Origin: Caldifarciminota bacterium
GTDB lineage: Bacteria > Hydrothermota > Tepidihabitantia > SM23-42
DNA length: 64,000 nucleotides
Assembly (NCBI GenBank): GCA_020349965.1
Contig: CP070705.1
Coordinates: 2,134,905-2,198,904, forward strand
Direction: 5' to 3'
Shown: positions 28,095 to 37,300 of the stretch, in pieces
Layout: each line of letters starts with the position of its first letter
Numbering within the stretch: the first letter of the stretch is position 1
Made by a program: the position numbers and the translations under genes
Notes under the pieces: generated by a model
What the model was told of the DNA's origin: nothing
The model's database searches: none
The model's input: only the letters and a program-made list of their open reading frames with translations

Positions 28095-28122
28095 ATTATA
28101 CGCACCGCCATTGGAAATTCAA
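28095..28122 (-). promoter_or_regulatory. Leaderless promoter of the DUF554 gene
   Basis: Minus strand TTGAAT (28122-28117), 16-nt spacer, TATAAT (28100-28095), then TACATC and ATG at 28088. Confidence 0.75.
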
Positions 28123-28133
28123 TGTATACGCTT

Positions 28134-28165
28134 TTCATGAATTCGCTAATTGGCGAATTCATGAA
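28134..28165. promoter_or_regulatory. 32-bp palindromic operator candidate
   Basis: Perfect 13-bp arms TTCATGAATTCGC and GCGAATTCATGAA around a 6-nt centre (TAATTG). It is placed almost symmetrically: 11 bp from the DUF554 -35 box and 10 bp from the likely regulator -35 box. A dyad of this size and place is what a dimeric winged-helix regulator would bind. Confidence 0.8.
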
Positions 28166-28215
28166 TTTATTGTTGTTGAGCGATGGATGGTATTTGTATT
28201 ATATTTATAGGAAAG

Positions 28216-28533
28216 ATGAGAAATGAAAAGAGAAGAGTACCCGAAATCCACTACCGGAGTTCACGGATATGTAGAGTGCTGGGTAATCCAACGGCATACC
28301 AGATAGTCAAGCTTCTGATACGAAACTGTCATACTCCGTCGGCCATTGCTGTGAAGCTGAAGCTTTCAATCACTACGGTCAGCACCATCTTGAGGCACCT
28401 TAGGCAGATCGATGTTGTACGCTACGAGAATCTACGCGAGGGTAAGGTGTATTTCATTAAGGACAATACGATTGTCTCAGCCCTCGACCAGATCGAGGTG
28501 CTGGTCAAGCGTCTAAGGAGCCGCGAATACTGA
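28216..28533 (+). CDS. ArsR-type winged-helix transcriptional regulator
   Basis: 105 aa from the ATG at 28216. The HTH core is typical (CRVLGNPTAYQIVKLLIRN, AVKLKLSITTVSTILRHLRQIDVVRYE) with a wing (REGKVYFIKD) and a C-terminal dimer helix. No metal-binding CxC is present, so the signal is not an ArsR-type metal at the classical site. The start is chosen because AGGAAAG precedes 28216, while the in-frame ATG at 28183 lies inside the probable promoter (TTGAGC 28176-28181, TATATT 28200-28205). It probably controls itself and DUF554. Confidence 0.82.
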   Translation: MRNEKRRVPEIHYRSSRICRVLGNPTAYQIVKLLIRNCHTPSAIAVKLKLSITTVSTILRHLRQIDVVRYENLREGKVYFIKDNTIVSALDQIEVLVKRLRSREY

Positions 28534-28551
28534 GTAATATTCTATAAGTGA

Positions 28552-28902
28552 CTATTTCGCTCCGGCTTTGAAGACGACCGTCGTGAATAGCTCGATGAAG
28601 AAGCCGTAGATGATTCCCATTATGATCGTACCCACGAAGATATACATTTCTTTGCCCGGGACGTAGAAACCCTGTAGAGCCATCGGAATGCTGAAGATGA
28701 AGCCCATCATGATACCGTGCAGCCACCATTTGATCTTTAGGACGCTGATGCCGATGGCAAAACCGATGAGGGTGCGGCCCAGAATGGTCGATAAGGCAAA
28801 GAACCAGGGGGTCGGTCCTTCGGACGACGCCAGGATCCAGCATACCACGCCGGAGATAACACCGAATATTGTTGCGATGAGCAGCCTCTTTACGTTCAAC
28901 AT
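28552..28902 (-). CDS. Small four-span membrane protein, unknown
   Basis: 116 aa with four hydrophobic spans: ATIFGVISGVVCWILAS, FFALSTILGRTLIGFAIGI, HGIMMGFIFSIPMALQG and FVGTIIMGIIYGFFIELFT. The glycine-rich helices resemble small integral proteins of unknown role widespread in uncultured bacteria. AAAGGAGG precedes the ATG. It converges with the ArsR gene (18 bp between stops) and diverges from the YIP1 gene. Confidence 0.75.
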   Translation of the reverse strand: MLNVKRLLIATIFGVISGVVCWILASSEGPTPWFFALSTILGRTLIGFAIGISVLKIKWWLHGIMMGFIFSIPMALQGFYVPGKEMYIFVGTIIMGIIYGFFIELFTTVVFKAGAK

Positions 28903-28920
28903 ACGACCTCCTTTGTATCA

Positions 28921-28948
28921 AGGATAACGGATCAGATATCGATGTCAA
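28921..28948 (-). promoter_or_regulatory. Promoter of the 28902 membrane gene
   Basis: Minus strand TTGACA (28948-28943), 16-nt spacer, TATCCT (28926-28921), followed by AAAGGAGG before the ATG. A divergent TTGACA at 28966-28971 with a weak -10 (TAAACT, 28988-28993) may serve the YIP1 gene. Confidence 0.55.
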
Positions 28949-29085
28949 GGCAATTGCATAATGCGTTGACATGTGTCTATTTATGTATAAACTCAGTGTT
29001 AATAAGAATTTGGTAGACTTAGGTTGGGATTGACTGAAACTTATTCCCTGGGTCACACGTATAGATATTGAGGAAAGGAGATGAG

Positions 29086-29760
29086 ATGAGCATCATGGAT
29101 ATATACTTTGCACCAAGTAAGATATTCTCCACCCTGCGAGAAAAACCCCGATGGATCACGCCGCTTATAATCATTGTCGTAGTCATTGCCCTGACAGCGG
29201 GTCTGACCATGACGTTTGCCCGCGAGGCGATATTGAGCCAGCAGGAGGAGGTGCTGAGAAACAGGGGCTTGACCGAAGAGCAGTTGCAACAGGCGATGGA
29301 GTTCACCTCTGGTCCGCTCGCTGCAATCTCGAGCGCAGTCAGCGCCGTGATCTTCACGGTTATCTTGTTGCTGATTTTCGCGCTGGTGGTGAATCTATTC
29401 ATTCCTCTGTTCGGCGGCGAGAGCGGTTTCAAGAAGGTCTTTTCGGTGATATGCCATGCCATGCTTGTGGTTGTACCTGCCGCTGTGTTGAAAGTCATCA
29501 TTGTGGCGCTCAGCAAGTCGCCGTATGTGACAACGTCGTTGGCCCTTCTGGGGCCAAACCTCGACAAGGGGTCGTTCGCATATCAACTATTGGCCGGTTT
29601 TGATGTTTTCACGATCTGGGAAATGATACTTGTCGCCCTGGGCATCAGCATAACGAACAGCTTGGTCAAGAAAAATGCTTACATCCTGGTCTTCTTGGTC
29701 TGGTTTGTATCAATCTTCATTGGTATTGGTCTGGGAAGCATTTTCGGCCGCGGGATGTAG
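29086..29760 (+). CDS. YIP1-family membrane protein
   Basis: 224 aa. The N-terminus SIMDIYFAPSKIFSTLREKPRWITPLI is the typical entry of bacterial YIP1-domain proteins (W-P pattern, then first span). Four to five membrane spans follow, with a helical loop (residues 50-85) between spans 1 and 2. The start at 29086 has AAAGGAG at proper distance. It is encoded 28 bp upstream of the TolC/HlyD/MacB genes and could help that exporter; the role is not established. Confidence 0.82.
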   Translation: MSIMDIYFAPSKIFSTLREKPRWITPLIIIVVVIALTAGLTMTFAREAILSQQEEVLRNRGLTEEQLQQAMEFTSGPLAAISSAVSAVIFTVILLLIFALVVNLFIPLFGGESGFKKVFSVICHAMLVVVPAAVLKVIIVALSKSPYVTTSLALLGPNLDKGSFAYQLLAGFDVFTIWEMILVALGISITNSLVKKNAYILVFLVWFVSIFIGIGLGSIFGRGM

Positions 29761-29788
29761 GCGGTCAATCTTGGCTCAAAATTAGTGT

Positions 29789-31027
29789 ATGGTGTTCTTA
29801 TTCTTGTGTATGCAGATTGATTCGGTATCGATCGACCAGGCGATCGAGATTGCCCTTGAGAATAGCCCAATTTACGGAGAATCCAAGGTGTCATTAGATC
29901 AATCACGTATCCAGTTCTATCAGGTACTCTCCGAACTGTTGCCGACGGTATATGCCACTGGTACTTACACAAAGACCGAGCATGGAGGTTTGACAACCAG
30001 CGGCTATGATGGTTCTCTCCAACTGACCATGCCTCTGTTCGACCTCGACATCATCAGCTCGATCTTTGTGGCGCGGAGGCAGGTGAAAGGCAGTTCGATT
30101 CAGCACCAGGCGGATGTGTCCAACCTCATATTGCGAATCAAAACGGCTTACTATGACTTGATAAATGCGCTCGAACTGACAAAGGCGTCGGAGGTCACGA
30201 TCGAAAGGGCTCGTGAGAATCTGAAACTGGTCGAGGCTAAGTATGAACTGGGTGCTGCATCACGGCTCGAATTATTACAAGGAGAAGTCTTCTATTTGAA
30301 CGCGGAGCAGGACAGGTCAAGAGCCAGGACACTTGAGATATCGGCACAGGAGGAGCTGAAGTCGCTCATGGGTATTTCAGAAGGCATTTATCCGACTGAT
30401 CAGCTCATCGAGCCTCAATTGGATGAAATACCGGATCTCGATACATTAATGCTGCAACTGCATGATGTAAATTATGAAATACTAATTGCGTCGGAGTACA
30501 GAAGTACTGCAAAGGCGAATTACATTGCTTCGTACCTTGCATTCCTTCCTCGTGTTTCGCTTTTTTACGGCTACAACATGAGCAGCGATTCTCTTATCTT
30601 TGATTTTGAATATTATAGAGACAATGCAGTCAAAAGTTACGGCATCAGCGTGAATTTTCCTATCTTCGAGATAAAACAGCTGGTGTTCAAGTGGCTCAAT
30701 GCCAAGAAAGACCTACAGAGGAGCGATCTTGCGCAGCGCCGGGCGGAGTTGGAGGCTGAAAAGATTTTGCGGACAACATACTACTCGCTCCAAGAATCGC
30801 TGGACAAGCTTCTGCTTGCAAACAAGAGTCTGGATGCCGCCAAAGAAGCGGCTGTCATATCGAGGGAGCAGTATGCGTTGGGGGCGACTTCCTTTCTGGA
30901 TTTCTTGACTGCCGAGCAATCTGTTTACGATGCCCTCGTTTCATACACTTCGGCGCTCAGTGACTACTACAAACAGCAGGCTTCTTTCTCCTATGTTTTG
31001 GGTACCTCCGTACTCAGTAAGGAGTAG
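29789..31027 (+). CDS. TolC-family outer-membrane efflux protein
   Basis: 412 aa, two repeats of long alpha-helical hairpins as in TolC. SIDQAIEIALENSPIYGESKVSL is the classical first helix, and LVEAKYELGAASRLELLQGE and REQYALGATSFLDFLTAEQSVYDA are the paired hallmark segments. The signal peptide is very short (MVFLFLC). It forms the outer-membrane tunnel for the HlyD and MacB-type proteins encoded next, the first of which begins 2 bp later. Confidence 0.92.
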   Translation: MVFLFLCMQIDSVSIDQAIEIALENSPIYGESKVSLDQSRIQFYQVLSELLPTVYATGTYTKTEHGGLTTSGYDGSLQLTMPLFDLDIISSIFVARRQVKGSSIQHQADVSNLILRIKTAYYDLINALELTKASEVTIERARENLKLVEAKYELGAASRLELLQGEVFYLNAEQDRSRARTLEISAQEELKSLMGISEGIYPTDQLIEPQLDEIPDLDTLMLQLHDVNYEILIASEYRSTAKANYIASYLAFLPRVSLFYGYNMSSDSLIFDFEYYRDNAVKSYGISVNFPIFEIKQLVFKWLNAKKDLQRSDLAQRRAELEAEKILRTTYYSLQESLDKLLLANKSLDAAKEAAVISREQYALGATSFLDFLTAEQSVYDALVSYTSALSDYYKQQASFSYVLGTSVLSKE

Positions 31028-31029
31028 TA

Positions 31030-32157
31030 ATGAATAAAAAGAGATTGTTGATAATTGTCGGCGCGGTTGTCGTTATCATATTGATCGTAGTATTGAATTT
31101 AAGCCAGGGTGACTCGGGCGAAAAGGTTGAGGTCGAGCTGGTCAAGGTGGGGAATGTGACGTCGGTTGTTACATCTTCTGGTGAACTAAAGGCTGGGTCA
31201 CAGGTTGATATTTCTGCAGAGACGATCGCCCGCGTGCGTAGGATCAACTATCGCGAGGGTCATTATGTTAAAAAGGGTGACCTGCTCATCGAGCTCGATG
31301 ATGTACAGGCCGATGCGACACGGAAACTGGCCCTGGCCAAATTCGAGCAATCAGAACAGGACTTGTTGCGTGCCCAAAAGCTCTTAGAGAAAGAGTTGAT
31401 ATCGCAGGAAAGTTATGAACGTATTGACCTCAGCTACAAGACCGCCACAGCATCGTACGAGCAGGCGCTTGATGCTTATCGCAAGACCAGGGTTTACGCG
31501 CCTATTTCTGGTAAAGTTATGAAGGTGAACGTTGAGGAGGGTGAGACCGCGGTCATGGGTGCATTGAATTATGGTGGTACGGTTATGATGACTATTGCCG
31601 ATATGTCACAGATGATCGCCGTCGTCAAGATCGACGAAACGGATGTGCCCGACGTCAAAGTTGGGCAGCAAGCTGAGGTCATTGCCGACGCGATGCCCGA
31701 CTCGGCATACGGAGGCATGGTCACCAAGGTCGGTCTAATGCCCATTACGAGCGGGCTGGGAACCGATGGTGTTACCGACTTTGAGGTCGAAATAAGAATG
31801 AGTGAATTTTCTCCACTGCTCAGGCCGGGGATGAATGTCAAAGCCGAAATCACAACGGGTGAGAAATCAGGTGTTCTGACGATCCCTATTCAAGCCTCGG
31901 GTAAGAGAGAGCTCGATGATGAGTTGGTGGAGACGGTGTTCGTGGTGATCGGCGGCAAGGCAAAATTGACGAAGATAGTGGCCGGGATCTCCAGTGATAC
32001 GAAAACAGAGGTCATCAGCGGCATAGCAGAGAATGATACGATAATCATTGGTCCTTATCGAGTATTGAGCAAATTGAAGGATGGCCAGAAGGTGAGTTTT
32101 GACGAAGTAGAAGAGGATACGAGCAAGGCTGCGCAGAATAGGGATCTTGAAGAGTGA
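31030..32157 (+). CDS. HlyD/MacA-type periplasmic adaptor
   Basis: 375 aa. N-terminal membrane anchor (LLIIVGAVVVIILIVVLNL), lipoyl halves (INYREGHYVKKGDLLIELDD and VYAPISGKVMKVNVEEGETA) around a helical hairpin (residues 95-155), then the beta-barrel and membrane-proximal domains. AAGGAG precedes the ATG. It links the TolC channel with the inner-membrane MacB-type permease. Confidence 0.93.
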   Translation: MNKKRLLIIVGAVVVIILIVVLNLSQGDSGEKVEVELVKVGNVTSVVTSSGELKAGSQVDISAETIARVRRINYREGHYVKKGDLLIELDDVQADATRKLALAKFEQSEQDLLRAQKLLEKELISQESYERIDLSYKTATASYEQALDAYRKTRVYAPISGKVMKVNVEEGETAVMGALNYGGTVMMTIADMSQMIAVVKIDETDVPDVKVGQQAEVIADAMPDSAYGGMVTKVGLMPITSGLGTDGVTDFEVEIRMSEFSPLLRPGMNVKAEITTGEKSGVLTIPIQASGKRELDDELVETVFVVIGGKAKLTKIVAGISSDTKTEVISGIAENDTIIIGPYRVLSKLKDGQKVSFDEVEEDTSKAAQNRDLEE

Positions 32158-32173
32158 TGAAAGCTGGCAACGG

Positions 32174-32866
32174 ATGATCATGACAAAAGGACGAGAGACA
32201 ATCTGCCGGGCGCTGGACATCCACAAGACTTACTGGCGGGGTAAGGTTGCGGTCCAGGCCTTGCGCGGTGTGACGCTGGAGATAAGGACGAATGACTATG
32301 TATCCATAATGGGTGCTTCGGGATCTGGCAAGTCGACGCTCATTCATATTCTGAGCTGCCTCGATACTCCGACAAAAGGTGAGTACTTTCTCGAGGATAA
32401 GCTCGTATCAAGCTATACCGACGCGGAACTGGCAGGTGCGAGAAACATGTTCTTCGGTTTTGTCTTTCAGAGTTTTAGTCTGCTGCCCAGGCTGACGGCC
32501 ATCGACAACGTCGCTTTGCCGCTCGTATATGCCGGAGTGAAGAAACGCGACAGAAATCAGCGGTCTGCGGAGATACTCAAGAAGATTGGTCTGGGCGATC
32601 GTATTAATCACCGCCCGAACGAAATGTCAGGTGGCGAATGCCAGCGTGTTGCGATCGCCAGGGCGCTTGTCAATACGCCCAAGGTCATCTTCGCCGATGA
32701 ACCGACCGGCAATCTCGATTCGAAGACCGGCAGCGAGATAATGGAGATTTTCGACAGGATCGTTGAGGAAGGTAACACCGTAGTCATGGTGACACATGAT
32801 TCGAATGTTGCATCGCACGCAAAGAAAATCGTAAGTTTGAAGGACGGGTTGATCGATGGTGAATGA
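32174..32866 (+). CDS. ABC transporter ATPase, LolD/MacB type
   Basis: 230 aa. Walker A GASGSGKST, Q-loop VFQSFSLLPRLTA, signature MSGGECQRVAIARALV (Glu where Gln is common), Walker B VIFADEPTGNLDS and VTHD. Powers the exporter with the adjacent permease, which overlaps it by 11 bp. The reading frame is open from an upstream TTG inside the adaptor gene (32147); the ATG at 32174 or 32180 is more plausible. Confidence 0.92.
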   Translation: MIMTKGRETICRALDIHKTYWRGKVAVQALRGVTLEIRTNDYVSIMGASGSGKSTLIHILSCLDTPTKGEYFLEDKLVSSYTDAELAGARNMFFGFVFQSFSLLPRLTAIDNVALPLVYAGVKKRDRNQRSAEILKKIGLGDRINHRPNEMSGGECQRVAIARALVNTPKVIFADEPTGNLDSKTGSEIMEIFDRIVEEGNTVVMVTHDSNVASHAKKIVSLKDGLIDGE

Positions 32867-34106
32867 TGTTCTGAACAAGATTTCGCTCTCCGTGCAAACA
32901 TTCAGGACGCACCGGCTGAGATCCTTCCTTACGGCTCTTGGCATTATCATCGGTGTGAGTACGGTCATAGCGATCCTTTCCCTCATCGAAGGGTTGAACC
33001 GATCAGTGGCCGAACAGATTCAGTCGATCGGCTCGGATCTGGTATTTCTCTCAAAATCACCGATTGTCCTTGCCGGCCCGCAGAACATTGAAGAGATTGC
33101 CAATCGTCCCGATTTGACGCCCGATGATGCATTGGCGATCAGTGAATTACCTTCGGTTGAGATAGCGATCCCGGACATTTCGCAGCGGCTTAACAAATTG
33201 AAGTACCGGGACAAAGAGATTGCCAACGTTCGTATAAGGGGCACGACCGAAAAGTTCTCATCGGTCAACAACCGGTTCATCGAGAGTGGGCGTGATTTTA
33301 CCAAGGATGATGTCACGCACCGCCGGAGCGTGTGTGCGATAGGTTCATATGTAGCCAAGAATCTCTTTCCCGATGAATCACCGGTCGGTAAGGAGCTGAA
33401 CGTGCGCGGACATCGGATCAAGATAATCGGCGTGCACCGAGAAAAAGGAGCATTCTTGGGGCAGAGCATGGATAACATGTTGGTGATCCCCTACACCTTC
33501 TATGAGAAGATTTACCCAAGCCGAGGCGAATCGGTATTTGAACGGGCATTTTTTGGTTACTCGATTGATATAAAACCAAAGAAAGGTCAGGTTGAGAGAG
33601 TGACCGATGAAGTGAGAGAACTGATGCGGCGCAGGCACAGACTTCCTTTCGATAAGAAGGATGATTTCGAACTGGGCACGCAACAGATGTTGATGGAGAT
33701 CTACCAGAACATCACCAGGGTCGGCTTCATTGCGATTGTAGCGATAGCGGCCATCTCCCTTGTCGTGGGCGGCATCGGCATCATGAATATCATGCTGGTT
33801 TCCGTGGCCGAGCGCACGAGAGAAATCGGTATACGAAAGGCCGTTGGTGCTTCGAACCAGAATATTCTTTCCCAATTTCTAGTAGAGTCGGTCTTTCTTG
33901 CCCTAGTTGGCGGTGTCATTGGAATCTTGCTGGGTCTTTTGCTCGCTTGGTTGATCTCCATTGTCTCACCGCTCAAAGCATCGGTATCTTTCTGGATGGT
34001 TCTGCTTGGCTTTGGATTTTCGGCTGCCGTTGGAATATTCTTCGGCATATACCCGGCGCGTCGTGCAGCCGGCCTCAATCCTATAGAGGCACTGCGATAC
34101 GAATAA
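32856..34106 (+). CDS. MacB-type ABC transporter permease
   Basis: 416 aa. First span after TFRTHRLRSFLTALGIIIGVSTVIA, a periplasmic MacB domain of about 230 residues, then three spans with GGIGIMNIMLVSVAERTREIGIRKAVGAS, the mechanotransmission signature of the MacB/FtsX family. With the ATPase, adaptor and TolC protein it forms a tripartite exporter for peptides, macrolide-like compounds or lipoprotein-like cargo. The cargo cannot be told from sequence. Confidence 0.93.
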   Translation: MVNDVLNKISLSVQTFRTHRLRSFLTALGIIIGVSTVIAILSLIEGLNRSVAEQIQSIGSDLVFLSKSPIVLAGPQNIEEIANRPDLTPDDALAISELPSVEIAIPDISQRLNKLKYRDKEIANVRIRGTTEKFSSVNNRFIESGRDFTKDDVTHRRSVCAIGSYVAKNLFPDESPVGKELNVRGHRIKIIGVHREKGAFLGQSMDNMLVIPYTFYEKIYPSRGESVFERAFFGYSIDIKPKKGQVERVTDEVRELMRRRHRLPFDKKDDFELGTQQMLMEIYQNITRVGFIAIVAIAAISLVVGGIGIMNIMLVSVAERTREIGIRKAVGASNQNILSQFLVESVFLALVGGVIGILLGLLLAWLISIVSPLKASVSFWMVLLGFGFSAAVGIFFGIYPARRAAGLNPIEALRYE

Positions 34107-34107
34107 A

Positions 34108-34171
34108 CCCGTGTTGGCACCGGCGAGAGCTTTCAGCCCGTTTTCACGGAACTGAAGATACCCAACACGGG
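34108..34171. repeat. Nested stem-loop downstream of the MacB permease
   Basis: CCCGTGTTGG (34108-34117) pairs with CCAACACGGG (34162-34171). Inside, TTCAG/CTGAA and CCGT/ACGG form a second hairpin. No T tract follows, so it is not a standard intrinsic terminator; it may stabilise the mRNA end or stop transcription with Rho. Confidence 0.6.
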
Positions 34172-34276
34172 AAATACGAAATCCTAAGCACCAAACTCTA
34201 AGCAAATCTCAAATTCAAAATTCCAATGACCGAACCGTTTTGAATTTAGTGTTTCGAATTTCGGATTTGAGATGGA
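34172..34276. repeat. AT-rich imperfect palindromic intergenic element
   Basis: A run rich in AAATTC/GAATTT words whose left arm TCTCAAATTC matches the right arm GAATTTCGGATTTGAGA with a few mismatches. Such word-salad elements recur in many genomes of uncultured bacteria; only this copy is visible here. It lies just upstream of the GGDEF gene promoter. Confidence 0.55.
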
Positions 34277-34329
34277 AAGCGCCGCCGGCCAATGTTTTTT
34301 CCTCGTCGAGTCGGGGTCTGGGCCGTCAG

Positions 34330-34358
34330 TTGACTTCTTTTGGGTCACCGGTTATAAT
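34330..34358 (+). promoter_or_regulatory. Promoter of the GGDEF-ATPase-TPR gene
   Basis: TTGACT (34330-34335), 17-nt spacer, TATAAT (34353-34358). The ATG at 34368 follows after 9 nt, giving a leader of only 2-4 nt. It lies inside a longer open frame from 34272 and so rules out that start. Confidence 0.78.
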
Positions 34359-34367
34359 CAAGTGTAC

Positions 34368-37300
34368 ATGAAGGGAATCTACCGCGATGACATGACCAAT
34401 TGCCACAACCGCAGATACATGTACCATTGGATTGAAAATGAAATCAGACGGGCAAGGCGGTTTGGCACAAAATTCGCTTTGATGCTGATCGACATCGACG
34501 ATTTCCGGGCGATAAATAATACCTACGGCCATCTCGAAGGTGACCGTATTCTGGTGAAGTTCGCGGAGTTCTTACGGAATAACATCCGGGAAGTTGACGG
34601 CATCGTACGTTACGGTGGTGATGAATTCATTGTACTCATGCCGAACAGCACGTCCAACGGTGCGACAGAACTTGGCCGTCGTATCATCGATGCGCTTAGC
34701 CGCACCGAATTGCGAACGCATAGAGTTCAGTGTAGCATAGGATTCTCTGTCTTCCCGGATGATGGGATGAAGGCCGACGGTTTGGTGAGCCATGCGGACA
34801 GCCTTATGCGCCAAGCCAAAGGTGCAGGTAAGAACCGGGTTTGTGCGAAAAGTGAAGCGGTCAAAAAATTCCGAATTCCCTCGCCGGTTTTTGTCGGACG
34901 TGATGATGAGACCAACTGGTGTTTGAGTCAGTTGAAGGATCATGATACGATCTTCGTAGCGGGAGATGTCGGAGTTGGCAAAACACGTCTTGTGATGGAT
35001 ATCAATGAGCGGCTCTATGCCCAGATCTTCCTGCAGGGTAATGCATATGAGGCACTGTCTACTGTAGCGTATCACCCTTTCAAGAATATGTTTGCCGAGT
35101 TGATGCATAAGGATTCGTCTCTTGTCGAGCAGACATTTAAAAGGTTGCCTCCAATCCATCAATCCGAGCTGATGAAATTATTGCCTCCGTCGGCTTTGTT
35201 GCGCGCAGAACATTCCGAGGAGCTCGACAAATTCCGCCTTTTCCATGCGATCAGCGATTTTCTATCGCTACTGGCTGAAAGCGTATATCCAGCGACAACC
35301 ATTATCTTCGTCGACGATTTGCATTGGTCCGACCGTCCGAGTATCGAGCTGCTGGATTTCGCGATGCGCAGTTTGAAGCATAACCTCAAGATCTTCGGCA
35401 CCTACCGGATCGTAGGTAAGAAGAATCTGCCGTTTTCGACTTATTGGAGCGCGTGGACTAAGGAGCGGTTGTGTGCGCAGATTACGCTTTCTCCGCTGAA
35501 TGAAACCCAAACAAACACGCTTCTTCAGGCGATTATGGGCACGGTGCCACCAACCATGGCAAAACAGGTATTTCGTGAGAGCGGCGGCAATCCATACTTC
35601 ATCGAGGAAATCCTGCTCGAATATGAGCGGAGGGGAAGACTTCAATGGGATGGGAGAGAATGGCGTGTTCTCAGGAGGGATACGGGTTCATTTCCTTCTA
35701 CAACCGAGGGGAGGATAAAGGGTAAGTTGAAGTGGTTGGATCCGGAGCTACGGTCTTTTCTGGAGATCGCGGCCGCCTACGGTCAGGAATTCGCTCCAGA
35801 GGTAGTGGCTACTGCCAGCAAGCGCAATGTAGGCCAGATCCTGGAGGCGCTTGATGAACTCTGCAGAGCCGGGTATCTGAAGAACAGGCATACGGGAACC
35901 TACTTCTTCACTGAAGACATCGTGCGTCAAGTCGTACACAGGAATATCATGCGCGCCAACGTGCCGGGTTATCACGAGGCCGTCGGTGAGGCGATAGAGT
36001 CTGTCTTTCATGACGACATCTCAAGCCATTACGAAGAATTGGCCAATCACTTCGCGCTTGCTAAGGATGCGCCGAGAGCTTTGATATATTCGAAGAAAGC
36101 CGCCCAGAAAGCCAGGGACCATTATGCCCACGGGTTGGCAGTGAAGTTCTATGAACGTGCGCTGAAGTACGAGGATGATATCGAACAGGCTTTCGAGATC
36201 GAGTTGGCTCTCGCCGAGATTAACACCACAATTGGTAACTATAAAAAAGCACTGGCGCAATTGAACGCTTGCCTTCGGATTAACCCGTACGCTTACCGCG
36301 TTTATGAACGACTCGGCAGCGTTTACGAAAAAATCGGCCAATATAAGAAAAGTCTCGAACACTACGAAAAGGGTATGAGAATGACTTCCGGCACGAATGC
36401 AGTCTATATATTCCAGGTCGCAATAGCATGGCTCTACACGAGAATGGGGCAATATATACGTGCGAGGGAAGAGTGTACGGTAATTTTGCGGAAGAAGAGA
36501 CAGATGAGCAGGCAAACCTTGGGTGATACATACGTCATACTTGGTGTCGTTCTTCTGAGGTTGGGTAAATTCAGTAGGGCAGAGCAATACTTCAGAAAGA
36601 GTCTGCGGATAAGGAAATCGATCGGCGACAAGAAAAATATTGCTGCATGCTATGTGGATCTGGGGCTGAATTACCAGGGAAAATTCAATATCAAGATGAG
36701 TGAGCGATTCTTTAGACGTGCGCTCGGTATTTACGAGGAAGTAGGTTATGAGGAAGGCATTCTCATCACGCTTAATAATCTTGGGGTGATGTACGCCAAC
36801 TACGATTTACCGAAGGCCGAGGCGTATTGTCTTGAGGCGCTGACCAAGGCAAAATTGATTGGAGCCAGGAGAACCATCGTTCTGCTGTATAACAACCTTG
36901 GCATGATCAACCATAATCGCTTATCGAAAGACCAGGCCGTAGAATACTTCCTGCGTTCACTCAGGCTTGCCAAGGACATTGATTTTTACGAAGGAATCAT
37001 CTTTGCGAGCATAAGTCTGAGCGAGTTCTTCCGTGAAAGAGGAAAGGTGAGGAAAGGAAAATCCTATCTACAGAACGCTTTGCGTGTGGCTGCTGATATA
37101 AACGTGAAATTTCTGAGTATTGATTGTTTGATGGAAGAGATCGAATATTATCTTAGGGCGAAGAATTATGCGGAGGCCCGCAGGCTCGTGCAGAAAATGA
37201 CTCGACAGTTGAAGGCGGAGCACAATGTTCTGTACAAGATTTACAGCGTAATGTATGATGGACGGGTCCTCCTGGCGAGGGGCGAGCATGCACGAGCGAT

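Noticed and set aside
34272-34367. N-terminal extension of the GGDEF protein
   Set aside because: A consensus promoter lies inside it, and the GGDEF fold starts just after the ATG at 34368.
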